A stretch of 64,000 nucleotides of DNA from Treponema sp. (GTDB lineage: Bacteria > Spirochaetota > Spirochaetia > Treponematales > Treponemataceae): positions 1-64,000 of the forward strand of contig JAHAZA010000010.1 of assembly GCA_018385415.1 (NCBI GenBank). The letters are read 5' to 3'. The notes under the pieces were generated by a model. It saw only the letters and a program-made list of their open reading frames with translations, did no database searches and had not been told where the DNA came from. Position 1 is the first letter of the stretch; every line of letters starts with the position of its first letter. The translations under genes were made by a program, and so were the position numbers. Positions 17,680 to 25,873 of the stretch are shown piece after piece.

Positions 17680-18704
17680 TATTTTTCACCTCCCATTGTA
17701 AGTACCTGCCAGCCACGCATCTGTGTTAATTCACGGTCATGGGTAACAACAATGATAGTAGGAATTTCTGAAACTGTAAGAGAACGAAGAATATCAACAA
17801 CCATTTTTTTATTTTCATAATCAAGACTTGCTGTAGGTTCATCGAGAAGAAGAAGCTTAGCATTCTGACAAAGACAACGGGCAAGACTGATCTTCTGTTT
17901 TTCTCCACCACTCAGGCTTGAGAAATTCCTTCCACGAAGATTAAGACAAGAAGTTCTTTCAAGTGCATTATAAATCTTTTTATTTTTATCTTTTGTATGA
18001 CTATCAAGCCCAAGTGAAACAACTTCTTCTACACTAAGATCAAACTGTGTTTCATCAAGGCTCTGTGGAATATAGCCAATTGTATATTTTGGATTATCAG
18101 ATAGAGGCTTTCCATCAATCAAAACTGAACCACTGTGGGCTTTGTAAATTCCGGCAAGGATTCTAAGCAGAGTTGTCTTACCTGCCCCATTCTCACCAAG
18201 AATCATCAGATGGCCACCACATTTAATTTCAAAACTTAAATTCCGGATATCGCCAAATTTATAACAGAGATTTTTTACAGATACATCAACACCTTGAACA
18301 AGCCTTGCACGCTGACGAAGCAAAAAATACATTTCATCAATATCAGATAAAGTTTCAAGCTGATTTTCAGTCTGACATAAAAGCTTTGGAACGGAATTTG
18401 TAAACTTAAGTTCTACTTGCTCTGAAGAATTTTCATTATAGAAAGAAATAAAATTTCTGGCATTTTCACTTACCAGCTCTGCATTGATTTTCTTTATACC
18501 AAGACGAATTGTAAGAACTGCAGCAGCTTTACCAATAGCACTGTCATGAGAACAAAGATTATTTCGAGGACCGGAATAAGTTTTTAAAAATTCCTCAAAT
18601 TCAAAAAGAGGATGAAGCCATTTTCCAGAACTGAAAAAAATAAGTTCAGAATCATTAAACACCTGAAGACTGACATTTTCCGGCAACGGATCAAGATATC
18701 CCAA
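17679..18704 (-). CDS. Metal ABC transporter ATPase with N-terminal DUF1893-like domain
   Basis: 341 residues. The C-terminal 200 are an ordinary ABC ATPase: Walker A GENGAGKTT, Q-loop IGYIPQSLDE, signature LSGGEKQ, Walker B LLLLDEPTASLD, switch His in VVTHD. The first 110 residues are a separate domain. A strand pattern (LQVFNDSELIFFSSGKWLHPL), then HDSAIGKAAAVLTIRLGI and ELVSENARNFISFYN, resemble DUF1893 (TM1506-like, deaminase fold). A start at TTG 18704 is supported by GGAG six bases upstream. It overlaps the permease gene. The extra domain may sense a ligand or regulate transport; this is inference. Confidence 0.85.
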   Translation of the reverse strand: MGYLDPLPENVSLQVFNDSELIFFSSGKWLHPLFEFEEFLKTYSGPRNNLCSHDSAIGKAAAVLTIRLGIKKINAELVSENARNFISFYNENSSEQVELKFTNSVPKLLCQTENQLETLSDIDEMYFLLRQRARLVQGVDVSVKNLCYKFGDIRNLSFEIKCGGHLMILGENGAGKTTLLRILAGIYKAHSGSVLIDGKPLSDNPKYTIGYIPQSLDETQFDLSVEEVVSLGLDSHTKDKNKKIYNALERTSCLNLRGRNFSSLSGGEKQKISLARCLCQNAKLLLLDEPTASLDYENKKMVVDILRSLTVSEIPTIIVVTHDRELTQMRGWQVLTMGGEK

Positions 18705-18855
18705 AATTTACTCCGACTAAAATATTTCTCACCAACCATACTATATATAGAAATACAATTCATTTCTATGGATTATACTTCAATTTACAAAAATGCAAAA
18801 ATATGCAAAAATATTGATAAATATACATTCCAATATTTTTTCCGAGGAGCATCTT

Positions 18856-19323
18856 TTGAAAGAACGCGACGCCCGCTTAAAAGAAATCAGAAAGCTTATC
18901 AAAAACAATAAAATTGAAAGTCAGGAAGAACTTCTTTCGCTTTTAACAAAAGATGGATTTGAAGTAACACAGGCAACCCTTTCGAGAGACCTTAAACTTC
19001 TAAAAGTGGGAAAAATCGCAGACGGCCGCGACGGTTATGTTTATACCTTACCAACAGAAGAAGAAAGCCAGGAATCTGAACACATTTTCATTCAGGACTT
19101 TCTACGCGGCTACATTTCAATCGAAGCCTCAGGAAATATGGTTGTAATCAAAACTTTCCCGGGCCATGCAAACCCTGTCTGCAATGCTTTGGACAACATG
19201 AACTTTGACGAAATTTTGGGAACTGTAGCCGGCGACAACTGTATGTTTGCCTGCACAAAAGAAGGCGTTACAGGAAAACAATTCATTGAAAAATTAAAAA
19301 AATTAATTCCAGAAATCGAATAA
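18856..19323 (+). CDS. argR: Arginine repressor ArgR
   Basis: 155 residues from TTG at 18856. The site GAGGAG (18844-18849) lies six bases before it. An in-frame ATG at 18793 would add 21 residues with no support. The N-terminal winged helix has ESQEELLSLL and TQATLSRDLK (recognition helix). The C-terminal oligomerisation and arginine-binding domain has ALDNMNFDEILGTVAGDN, including the Asp pair region. It represses arginine synthesis or regulates catabolism when arginine is bound. AT-rich repeats with TGCA and ATACATT between 18793 and 18843 could be an operator for autoregulation, but the match to an ARG box is weak. No arginine gene is next to it. Confidence 0.9.
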   Translation: MKERDARLKEIRKLIKNNKIESQEELLSLLTKDGFEVTQATLSRDLKLLKVGKIADGRDGYVYTLPTEEESQESEHIFIQDFLRGYISIEASGNMVVIKTFPGHANPVCNALDNMNFDEILGTVAGDNCMFACTKEGVTGKQFIEKLKKLIPEIE

Positions 19324-19552
19324 AACATCACTCTTATTATTTTTTCAAAAGCTTCTTTATTTCTTCCAGTCGTTCTTTCAAAGAAGTTTCCAATTGCAAT
19401 TTCTTCTAAATTGTGCACGGGCACATAAAACTTCCTACTATCACAAAAAAAATAAATCTGCTATATTTTCTACAATATAATATTTCATTTTTCAGGCAGG
19501 GAATTTTCTCAGCCTGTCCATCTTCATCTGAAGATATATAGGAGTTACCAAA

Positions 19553-21136
19553 ATGATTACATGGTCAAATCTTGACACTCTCCCATCTTACAAGAAAATG
19601 CTTTCCCTCAAGGGACAGGTAAAACTTGCAGAAGTACTGGGAAATGCGGATGCAGCAAAACGTGTTGCTGAATATTCAGTTCCAATGGCTGCAGGACTCA
19701 AGTACAACTACGCTGCAAAACAGGTTAACGAACAGATTTTAAGCGTTCTTTCTGACCTTGCAAAAGAAGCTCAGTTAGTTGAAAAATTCGAAGCTCTTTA
19801 CAATGGTGAAGTTGTAAACACTGGTGAAAAGAGAATGGTATTGCACCAGCTCACACGTGGTCAGCTGGGAAAAGATGTTATGGCTGATGGAAAAAACAAA
19901 CGTGACTTCTATGTTAAAATTCAGAAAGACATCGCAGACTTTGCAAACAAAGTTCACAACGGCGAACTTGTAAACGAAAAAGGCGAAAAATATACTTCAG
20001 TTTGTCAGATTGGTATCGGCGGTTCAGACCTCGGCCCTCGCGCTATGTACCTTGCTCTGGAAAACTGGGCAAAAGCAAACAACACATTCAAGATGTCTGC
20101 AAACTTTATCTCAAACGTTGACCCAGACGATGCAGCATCAGTTCTTGCTTCTATAGATATTTCTAAAACAATTTTCATCCTTGTTTCAAAATCAGGAACA
20201 ACACTTGAAACTCTTACAAACGAATCTTTCGTAAAAGATGCAATCAAAAAAGCAGGCTGTGAAGTTTCAAAACACATGATCGCTGTAACATCAGAAACAT
20301 CTCCTCTCGTAGGAAATCCTGATTACATGGCATGCTTCTTCATGGACGACTACATCGGTGGACGTTACTCATCAACATCTGCTGTAGGTGGGGCAATCCT
20401 CTCACTTGCATTCGGACCAGAAGTATTTGCTCAATTCCTCGACGGAGCTAGTGAAGCTGACAAAACTGCTAAAGAAGCTGACATCCGCAAAAACCCAGCA
20501 TTGCTTGACGCCCTCATCGGTGTTTACGAACGCAACGCACAGGAATATCCTGCAACAGCAATTCTTCCATATTCACAGGCATTGAGCCGTTTCCCTGCAC
20601 ACTTGCAGCAGCTGGATATGGAATCAAACGGTAAATCAGTTAACCGCGACGGAAAGCCAATCTCATACGTTACAGGACCAGTAATCTTTGGTGAACCAGG
20701 AACAAATGGTCAGCACTCATTCTACCAGCTCCTCCACCAGGGAACAGACATCACTCCATTGCAGTTCATTGCCTTCAACAATAACCAGACAGGAAAAGAT
20801 GTTGTAATCGAAGATTCAACAAGCCAGAAAAAACTCTGTGCTAATGTTGTAGCTCAGATCGTGGCTTTCGCATGTGGAAAAGCAGATGCAGATCCTAACA
20901 AGAGCTTTGCCGGTGAACGTCCATCAAGCTTGATTTACGCTGATGCACTTACACCAAAAACACTTGGTGCACTTCTTGCTCACTTCGAAAACAAAGTTAT
21001 GTTCCAGGGCTTTACATGGAACATCAACAGCTTCGACCAGGAAGGCGTTCAGCTCGGAAAGAAACTTGCAAAAGCTGTTCTTTCTAAGAACTATGATGGT
21101 GCTCTTAAAGCATACTCATCATTCTTTGGACTGTAA
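19553..21136 (+). CDS. pgi: Glucose-6-phosphate isomerase
   Basis: 527 residues, interconverting glucose-6-phosphate and fructose-6-phosphate in glycolysis. The sugar-phosphate-binding motif IGIGGSDLGPRA, the phosphate loop SKSGTTLET, and the signature GEPGTNGQHSFYQLLHQG are intact, and the C-terminal signature FQGFTWNINSFDQEGVQLGK is present. Start ATG 19553 has TAGGAG eight bases upstream. A TATAAT at 19476-19481 is a likely -10, with a weak -35. Two small hairpins lie in the leader (CAGGC..GCCTG at 19493-19516, ATCTTC..GAAGAT just before the Shine-Dalgarno). Codon choice is more biased than in the neighbours, as expected for high expression. The 3' end has been duplicated. Confidence 0.97.
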   Translation: MITWSNLDTLPSYKKMLSLKGQVKLAEVLGNADAAKRVAEYSVPMAAGLKYNYAAKQVNEQILSVLSDLAKEAQLVEKFEALYNGEVVNTGEKRMVLHQLTRGQLGKDVMADGKNKRDFYVKIQKDIADFANKVHNGELVNEKGEKYTSVCQIGIGGSDLGPRAMYLALENWAKANNTFKMSANFISNVDPDDAASVLASIDISKTIFILVSKSGTTLETLTNESFVKDAIKKAGCEVSKHMIAVTSETSPLVGNPDYMACFFMDDYIGGRYSSTSAVGGAILSLAFGPEVFAQFLDGASEADKTAKEADIRKNPALLDALIGVYERNAQEYPATAILPYSQALSRFPAHLQQLDMESNGKSVNRDGKPISYVTGPVIFGEPGTNGQHSFYQLLHQGTDITPLQFIAFNNNQTGKDVVIEDSTSQKKLCANVVAQIVAFACGKADADPNKSFAGERPSSLIYADALTPKTLGALLAHFENKVMFQGFTWNINSFDQEGVQLGKKLAKAVLSKNYDGALKAYSSFFGL

Positions 21137-21341
21137 GTTAAGAATACAATCCAATAAGAAAGAACGTTCTTTCTAAGAGCTATGATGCCGGATGTAAAAT
21201 GCTTTTTACATCTGGCAAGCGAGTTACTCAAGGCTTTAAGTGAGCAAAGCGAACGTGCCTTGACAACTCGCATGGTGCTCTTAAAGCATACTCATCATTC
21301 TTTGGACTGTAAGTTAAGAATACAATCCAATAAGAAAGAAC
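21077..21341 (+). repeat. 89-bp tandem duplication of the pgi 3' end
   Basis: Unit 1 is 21077-21165 and contains the last 20 codons of pgi, its stop and a short tail. Unit 2 is 21166-21341 and repeats the same 89 bp almost exactly, but is split by an 87-bp insert at 21188-21274. A third partial copy (11 bp) follows at 21342. Each junction carries the 18-bp perfect palindrome AGAAAGAAC/GTTCTTTCT (21157-21174 and 21333-21350), which may act as a terminator stem and may have promoted the duplication. Confidence 0.9.
21188..21274. mobile_element. 87-bp non-coding insert with two hairpins (MITE- or REP-like)
   Basis: The insert interrupts copy 2 of the pgi-tail duplication and is bounded by ATG/ATG, a possible 3-bp target duplication. 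Hairpin 1 (21188-21215) pairs GATGTAAAA with TTTTACATC. Hairpin 2 (21219-21271) pairs GCGAGTT with AACTCGC and then TCAAGGC with GCCTTGA, with a small bulge between. It has no coding capacity and no second copy in the window. Confidence 0.5.
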
Positions 21342-21359
21342 GTTCTTTCTAAATTGAAA

Positions 21360-22235
21360 CTAACAACTGAATAATTTTCTGATATTTGAGTCTACAGTTT
21401 CGTTCAGGGAATCTACAGAAATACCCCTTGCATCAGCAACAAATTTATAACTATGTTCAATAAGAAGCGGAGTATTTTTCTGTCCCCTGAATGGAACTGG
21501 AGCAAGATAAGGCGCATCTGTTTCCATCAACAGCCTGTCAGATGGAACATATCGCAGAAGTTCAATCATTTCATCCATCTTTGATTTCTTTGTATAAGTC
21601 ACTCCTCCCCCAAATGCCAGATACCAGCCACGATCCAAAAATACTTTTGCTTCTTCAAGACCATAACTGTAGCAATGAATGATTCCATTGTCATAACAAG
21701 CATCTTTTAAACATTCAACAGTTCCTTCAAAAGCATCCCTGGAATGAACAACAACTGGAAGAGAATATTTTTTTGCAAGATCAAGCTGCATTAAAAACAT
21801 TTCTTTTTCACCGTCAAAAAGCTCCTGATCAAAATCACTTTCACAGCGACCATCAACGCCGCTTGGATTCCAGTGATGGTCAAGTCCACATTCACCAATT
21901 GCAACAACTTTTTTATAAAAATGATTTGGATTATCAAGTGCGGCTTTAAGCTGTCGTTCCAATTCTATAATTTGATTTTTTCTGTCCCGGATTGCTTCAG
22001 GCGCCGGCCATATTCCTGCAGAAAAATAATACATATTAAAAGCTTTTTTCTTTTTATCTTCATCAGCAATTTTACTTATTACATCTAAAGCAAGCTTCTG
22101 TCGACGAGCCAAATCATCACAGTGAGTACCAATATCCATTCCAAAAAAAGTATTGTTAGCTGCCATCTGTTCTAAAACTGACTGACGGCTTTCTTCTTCA
22201 AGAATGTTAAAATGAAAGTGAGTATCAGAAAACAT
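21360..22235 (-). CDS. TatD-family metal-dependent hydrolase/DNase
   Basis: 291 residues from ATG 22235; a GTG 12 bp upstream is in frame but less likely. Metal ligands are visible: the DTHFH motif at the N-terminus, the Glu of AIGECGLDHHW, the His of VVHSRDA and of IIHCYS, and the Asp of LLMETDAPYLAPVP. The TatD family includes 3'-5' DNA exonucleases and D-aminoacyl-tRNA deacylases. It follows the M18 aminopeptidase by 23 bp on the same strand and is probably co-transcribed. Residue spacing in the middle is longer than in E. coli TatD (about 260 aa). Confidence 0.9.
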   Translation of the reverse strand: MFSDTHFHFNILEEESRQSVLEQMAANNTFFGMDIGTHCDDLARRQKLALDVISKIADEDKKKKAFNMYYFSAGIWPAPEAIRDRKNQIIELERQLKAALDNPNHFYKKVVAIGECGLDHHWNPSGVDGRCESDFDQELFDGEKEMFLMQLDLAKKYSLPVVVHSRDAFEGTVECLKDACYDNGIIHCYSYGLEEAKVFLDRGWYLAFGGGVTYTKKSKMDEMIELLRYVPSDRLLMETDAPYLAPVPFRGQKNTPLLIEHSYKFVADARGISVDSLNETVDSNIRKLFSC

Positions 22236-22257
22236 TTTATATTCCACAAATCCAGAA

Positions 22258-23640
22258 TTACTTTATTGTAAGGAATGCTTTGTAAGCTTCATAAGCCTGA
22301 CAGATATCTACCTTACTTGTAAGTTCCCACGGTGCATGCATACTTAAAACTGCAACACCTGCATCAAGCACATTCATTCCGTAACGGGCTGCATAATGTG
22401 CAATTGTTCCGCCACCACCTTGATCAACTTTTCCAAGTTCTGCCATCTGATAAATGATATTTTTCTTATCCAGTGCACTACAAACCTTTGCAATAAATTC
22501 AGGATTTGCATCGCTGGCACCAGACTTTCCTCTAGCCCCTGTATATTTCTGAAAAACAATTCCGCCACCAAGCCACGAGCTGTTATCTCTGTCGTATAAA
22601 CCAGGATGCAACGGATCAAATGCTGCATTAACATCACTTGAAAGCATATTGGAATTTGCAAGACATCTTCTTAATGTAAGTTCTGAATAATTTTTTTCTG
22701 TGCGACTTACAATTTCTGCGACCATATTTTCGAAAAGATTAGAAGCCATTCCTGTTGCACCGGCACTTCCAATTTCTTCTTTATCAACACAAAGACAACA
22801 AGTTGTTCTTTCTTTTGCAGTTGTATCCATAAGAGCAGCAAATGATGTATAGGCACAAGATCTGTCATCTTGTCCATAAGCTAAAATCATCGAACGATCC
22901 AAACCATTATCTCTCGCATGTCCTGCAGGAACAATTTCAAGTTCAGCGGATTCAAAATCTTTTTCAGTAAAATTACATGTTTTTTTCAAAAGTTCTACTA
23001 TCCGAGTTTTGCTTAATTCTTTTTCAGGTTTATCAGAGGCCTTTGCTGTTTCTTTTTTTTCTTTCATATCAAACTGAATATTGCTTCTGCCATAATTTCC
23101 TACAACAAGATCAAGATCTTCACCTGGAATAAATTCTGCAGCACTTTTCTTATACTGTTCCTGTGCAAGATGTGGAAGAATATCTGTAATACAGAAAACA
23201 GGATCAGTATCCTTTTCACCGATTGATACATTCACTGTTGTTCCATCTTTCTTTACCACAACGCCATGAATGGCAAGAGGAATTGTCAGCCACTGGTACT
23301 TTTTAATTCCTCCATAATAGTGTGTATTAAGATAAGTAATTGTATCTTTTTCGTATAACGGCTTCTGTTTTACATCAAGTCGTGGGGAATCAATATGGGC
23401 ACCAAGAATATTCATACCGTCTTCAAGCTTTCCTGAACCAATCTGGAACAATGCAACGGCTTTTCCCATTTTTGTAATGTAGACTTTATCACCTTTTTTT
23501 AAAGTTTTGCATTTATCAATATTTTTATAACCATTAGCTTCAGCAATCGAAACAATTTGTGTTACACACTCTCTTTCTGTTTTTCCATTATCAAGGAATT
23601 TTTTATAATCTGAAATTAATGTCTTATTAATAGTAATCAT
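22258..23640 (-). CDS. M18-family aspartyl/leucyl aminopeptidase
   Basis: 460 residues. The zinc-site motifs of M18 are present: GAHIDSPRLD early, DKEEIGSAGATG in the middle, and a late His in VLSMHAPWELTSK. GLDRSMILAYGQDDRSCAY carries another ligand region. It cuts N-terminal residues from peptides in the cytoplasm. A short Lys/Glu-rich insertion (around residue 190-205) interrupts the regulatory domain. The start at 23640 has AGAGGT upstream. It is followed by tatD after 23 bp. No signal peptide. Confidence 0.92.
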   Translation of the reverse strand: MITINKTLISDYKKFLDNGKTERECVTQIVSIAEANGYKNIDKCKTLKKGDKVYITKMGKAVALFQIGSGKLEDGMNILGAHIDSPRLDVKQKPLYEKDTITYLNTHYYGGIKKYQWLTIPLAIHGVVVKKDGTTVNVSIGEKDTDPVFCITDILPHLAQEQYKKSAAEFIPGEDLDLVVGNYGRSNIQFDMKEKKETAKASDKPEKELSKTRIVELLKKTCNFTEKDFESAELEIVPAGHARDNGLDRSMILAYGQDDRSCAYTSFAALMDTTAKERTTCCLCVDKEEIGSAGATGMASNLFENMVAEIVSRTEKNYSELTLRRCLANSNMLSSDVNAAFDPLHPGLYDRDNSSWLGGGIVFQKYTGARGKSGASDANPEFIAKVCSALDKKNIIYQMAELGKVDQGGGGTIAHYAARYGMNVLDAGVAVLSMHAPWELTSKVDICQAYEAYKAFLTIK

Positions 23641-23835
23641 TTTATACCTCTGCTTTTTTCATTTTATATAAAGTATGTTAAAATGTGAACATAGTTTTCT
23701 TTCAATTCAAACTCTATAAAATCAATACATCTATGAAATTTTCTATGGAAAATATACATTAAAATTAATATAATATGAGTATTAAGTAAGTTATTACCTA
23801 TCCAAATATAGTTTAATTTATTTCAGGAGTAAATC

Positions 23836-24597
23836 ATGGCCGAAAAAAAAGCTACAACAAAAGCAGCTGCACCTAAAACTGCAGCAAAAGCTAAAACAAC
23901 TACTGCTAAAGCTCCAGCTAAAACTGCAGCAAAAAAAACTACTGCTGCTAAAGCAGCTAAACCAAAAGTAGCTGCAGAAAAAAAACCTGCTGCAAAAACT
24001 ACAACAGCTGCAAAAGCTAAAACAACAACTACTACTAAAGCTCCAGCTAAAACTACTGCAAAAAAAACAACTACTGCAAAACCTGCTGCAGAAAAAAAAG
24101 CAGCAACTAAAGCTGCTGTAAAAAAAACTCCAGCAAAAGTTCCTGCTAAAAAAGCATCGGCTGCAAAACCTGCTACAGAACCAAAAGTAAAGGCTCCTGC
24201 AAAAAAAGAAAAAATCGTAACAGTTCACGGCTATGTTGAATTCCAGCAGCCACTTCCTGTAGTTAAAGTTTTCGAAAACGGAAATCAGATTGCAAAACTT
24301 AAGAGACTTGAAAAGCTTGTCCTCGGGCCAATCGACAAAGATACAACTCTTGAATTTAAAACACTTTTCCACAAAGCATCAATCACAATTCCAGCAAGTG
24401 ATCCAAAAGATGTTCAGCTTTCTTACAGCACATTGACAGGAAAAATCAAAGCAATCTTAACTGACGATGTTGATGAACTTCAGGAAAAACTTAATCATGA
24501 AGACGAGAAAAACAGAAAGAAATATATCATCATCTGTATCTCAGTTGCAGTTGCCCTTTTCGTTCTCAGCTGTATCGTTAGATGCACCGCTGCATAA
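23836..24597 (+). CDS. Histone-H1-like Lys/Ala/Thr-rich protein with C-terminal membrane anchor
   Basis: 253 residues, with AGGAG before ATG. Residues 1-127 are almost only K, A, T and P in AAK/TTK/APAK-type repeats, like histone H1 tails and bacterial Hc1-like proteins. About 128-205 is a compact segment (VHGYVEFQQPLPVVKVFENG) that looks folded but that I do not recognise. A charged stretch leads to one hydrophobic helix (about 229-247) at the very end, so it should be tail-anchored with the basic part in the cytoplasm. A role tying nucleic acid or another polyanion to the membrane is inference. It is first in a run of membrane-protein genes. A Phe/Ser/Cys-rich antisense frame over the repeats is an artefact. 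Confidence 0.85.
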   Translation: MAEKKATTKAAAPKTAAKAKTTTAKAPAKTAAKKTTAAKAAKPKVAAEKKPAAKTTTAAKAKTTTTTKAPAKTTAKKTTTAKPAAEKKAATKAAVKKTPAKVPAKKASAAKPATEPKVKAPAKKEKIVTVHGYVEFQQPLPVVKVFENGNQIAKLKRLEKLVLGPIDKDTTLEFKTLFHKASITIPASDPKDVQLSYSTLTGKIKAILTDDVDELQEKLNHEDEKNRKKYIIICISVAVALFVLSCIVRCTAA

Positions 24598-24635
24598 CAG
24601 CAAGAAAACTTAATAAAATTTCAAAGGAGAAAATT

Positions 24636-25088
24636 ATGTCATATTGTCCAAACTGCGGTAAAGAAATAAAAGACATCCAGCCTGTTTCAAACAATGAAAA
24701 AACAACCGAACAGGATACAAATGTTTCACCCAAAAACAGACTTCTTGCCATGTTATTAGGAATTTTCTGTGGATCTGTAGGTGTTCACAATTTTTATCTC
24801 GGTAGAAAAAAAGAAGGTCTTGTTCAGGCAATTTTATATGGTGTAGCATTAAATCTTATCTGTGCTTTCTATATTATCTTTTTTGTTTTCGTTGTAAAAA
24901 ATACATTTACAACGGCTTCTAGAGCAAGTGTATTCACATTTCTTGCTGTATTCTATATTCTATTATTTTCTGCAATTGGAATGCTTTATTACTGTATAAT
25001 TTCTTCTTTAGTGCAGTGGATTAAAATAGCAAGAGGTCTTGCTTATGACGGCAATGGCCTTCCTGTTAAAAATTGGAATTTTAAATAA
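24636..25088 (+). CDS. Zinc-ribbon plus TM2-domain membrane protein
   Basis: 150 residues from the ATG at 24636, with AAAGGAG upstream. The N-terminus YCPNCGKEI is half of a zinc ribbon (one CxxC pair only). A linker leads to a TM2 domain: AMLLGIFCGSVGVHNFYLGRK is the typical first helix and turn, followed by two more hydrophobic helices and a final WIKIARGLAYDGNGLPV. TM2 proteins are common but functionally undefined. A second, related gene follows directly. Both end in a similar NGL-V-KNW tail. Confidence 0.85.
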   Translation: MSYCPNCGKEIKDIQPVSNNEKTTEQDTNVSPKNRLLAMLLGIFCGSVGVHNFYLGRKKEGLVQAILYGVALNLICAFYIIFFVFVVKNTFTTASRASVFTFLAVFYILLFSAIGMLYYCIISSLVQWIKIARGLAYDGNGLPVKNWNFK

Positions 25089-25105
25089 TATATAAGGAGA
25101 TTAAA

Positions 25106-25558
25106 ATGAGCTTTTGTTCAAAATGTGGTGCAGAGCTTGAAGAAAATTCAAAATTCTGTGCTAGCTGTGGAACTCCAGTTTCTTCTGAAGTTTCAACACC
25201 TGCAGAAACTGAAGGTGTTTCACCTAAGAAAAAGCTTCCTGCTTTTTTGACAGCAATTCTTGTAGGAAATGTTGGTGTTAACGACTTCTATTTAGGTCAT
25301 ATTGGTCGCGGTGTTTTCAAAGCAATTTTTACTGTACTCGGATACATCTTTTATGCCATTGGTATTGGATGTTGCTTTGGAATTGAAAATTCATATGGAA
25401 CTGAAGAAACAGTCTTACTGATTGTTGGAATATTTTCACTGGTTAATGCAGTCATCTTCTTGCTTGTTCCTTCAATCATGGCCCTTGTTGACTGGATAAA
25501 AACTCTTTGCAACAAAACAGTTGATAAAAATGGTCTTATTGTAAAGAACTGGGTTTAG
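25106..25558 (+). CDS. Zinc-ribbon plus TM2-domain membrane protein (paralogue)
   Basis: 150 residues, with AAGGAG before the ATG. A complete zinc ribbon is visible (FCSKCG and FCASCG pairs). A TM2 domain follows (FLTAILVGNVGVNDFYLGHIG), with Asn replacing the His seen in the upstream paralogue. The end, DKNGLIVKNWV, matches the neighbour's. It is probably a tandem duplicate of the 24636 gene that kept the full ribbon. A strong terminator follows, so the 23836-25558 genes may form one unit. Confidence 0.85.
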   Translation: MSFCSKCGAELEENSKFCASCGTPVSSEVSTPAETEGVSPKKKLPAFLTAILVGNVGVNDFYLGHIGRGVFKAIFTVLGYIFYAIGIGCCFGIENSYGTEETVLLIVGIFSLVNAVIFLLVPSIMALVDWIKTLCNKTVDKNGLIVKNWV

Positions 25559-25591
25559 TTTTTTTAAAACAGACAGCACAATCTTATTAAG

Positions 25592-25628
25592 AAAGCCCGC
25601 CGGATTTTTTTCTGACGGGCTTTTTTTT
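25592..25628 (+). terminator. Rho-independent terminator
   Basis: AAAGCCCG pairs with CGGGCTTT around an inner partly paired segment, followed by a run of T. It closes the TM2 gene group. Confidence 0.85.
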
Positions 25629-25717
25629 AGCCATTCAACTACATCCCAACTTCAAGTTCCGAAAAATACTCGCAATTTTTTATAATCAGTGCTAAAATAT
25701 TTTTTAAGGAGTAACAC

Positions 25718-25867
25718 ATGGGTGTAACATCATTAGTAATTGTAATTCTTATTATTTTAGTTGTAATCCTTGGCGGAAGCTTCCTCATCAACCTTCCTAT
25801 TGTTGGTGATTTCTTCTCTAAAATCGCTGATGGTCTCAGCAGCATCAAAGGCGCAATTAGCCTCTAA
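25718..25867 (+). CDS. Small single-span membrane protein (49 aa)
   Basis: The AAGGAG site precedes ATG 25718. The product begins MGVTSLVIVILIILVVILGG, a hydrophobic helix, then a short amphipathic tail ending in SSIKGAISL. The first residues and the ribosome-site context (..GTAACATGGGTGT) resemble those of the gene at 26763, which hints at shared ancestry of the start regions. The Lgt paralogue starts 6 bp after the stop. Function unknown. Confidence 0.65.
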   Translation: MGVTSLVIVILIILVVILGGSFLINLPIVGDFFSKIADGLSSIKGAISL

Positions 25868-25873
25868 TCTAAA

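Noticed and set aside
19482..19552. Riboswitch in the pgi leader
   Set aside because: The two hairpins are small and match no riboswitch core that I know.
21219..21271. The bulged hairpin as an integron attC site
   Set aside because: The required core sites (GTTRRRY and RYYYAAC) are not present, and no integrase is in the window.
23818..24372. Minus-strand frame rich in Phe, Ser and Cys
   Set aside because: It is the mirror of the Lys/Ala/Thr repeat gene, with no ribosome site and a composition set by the repeats.
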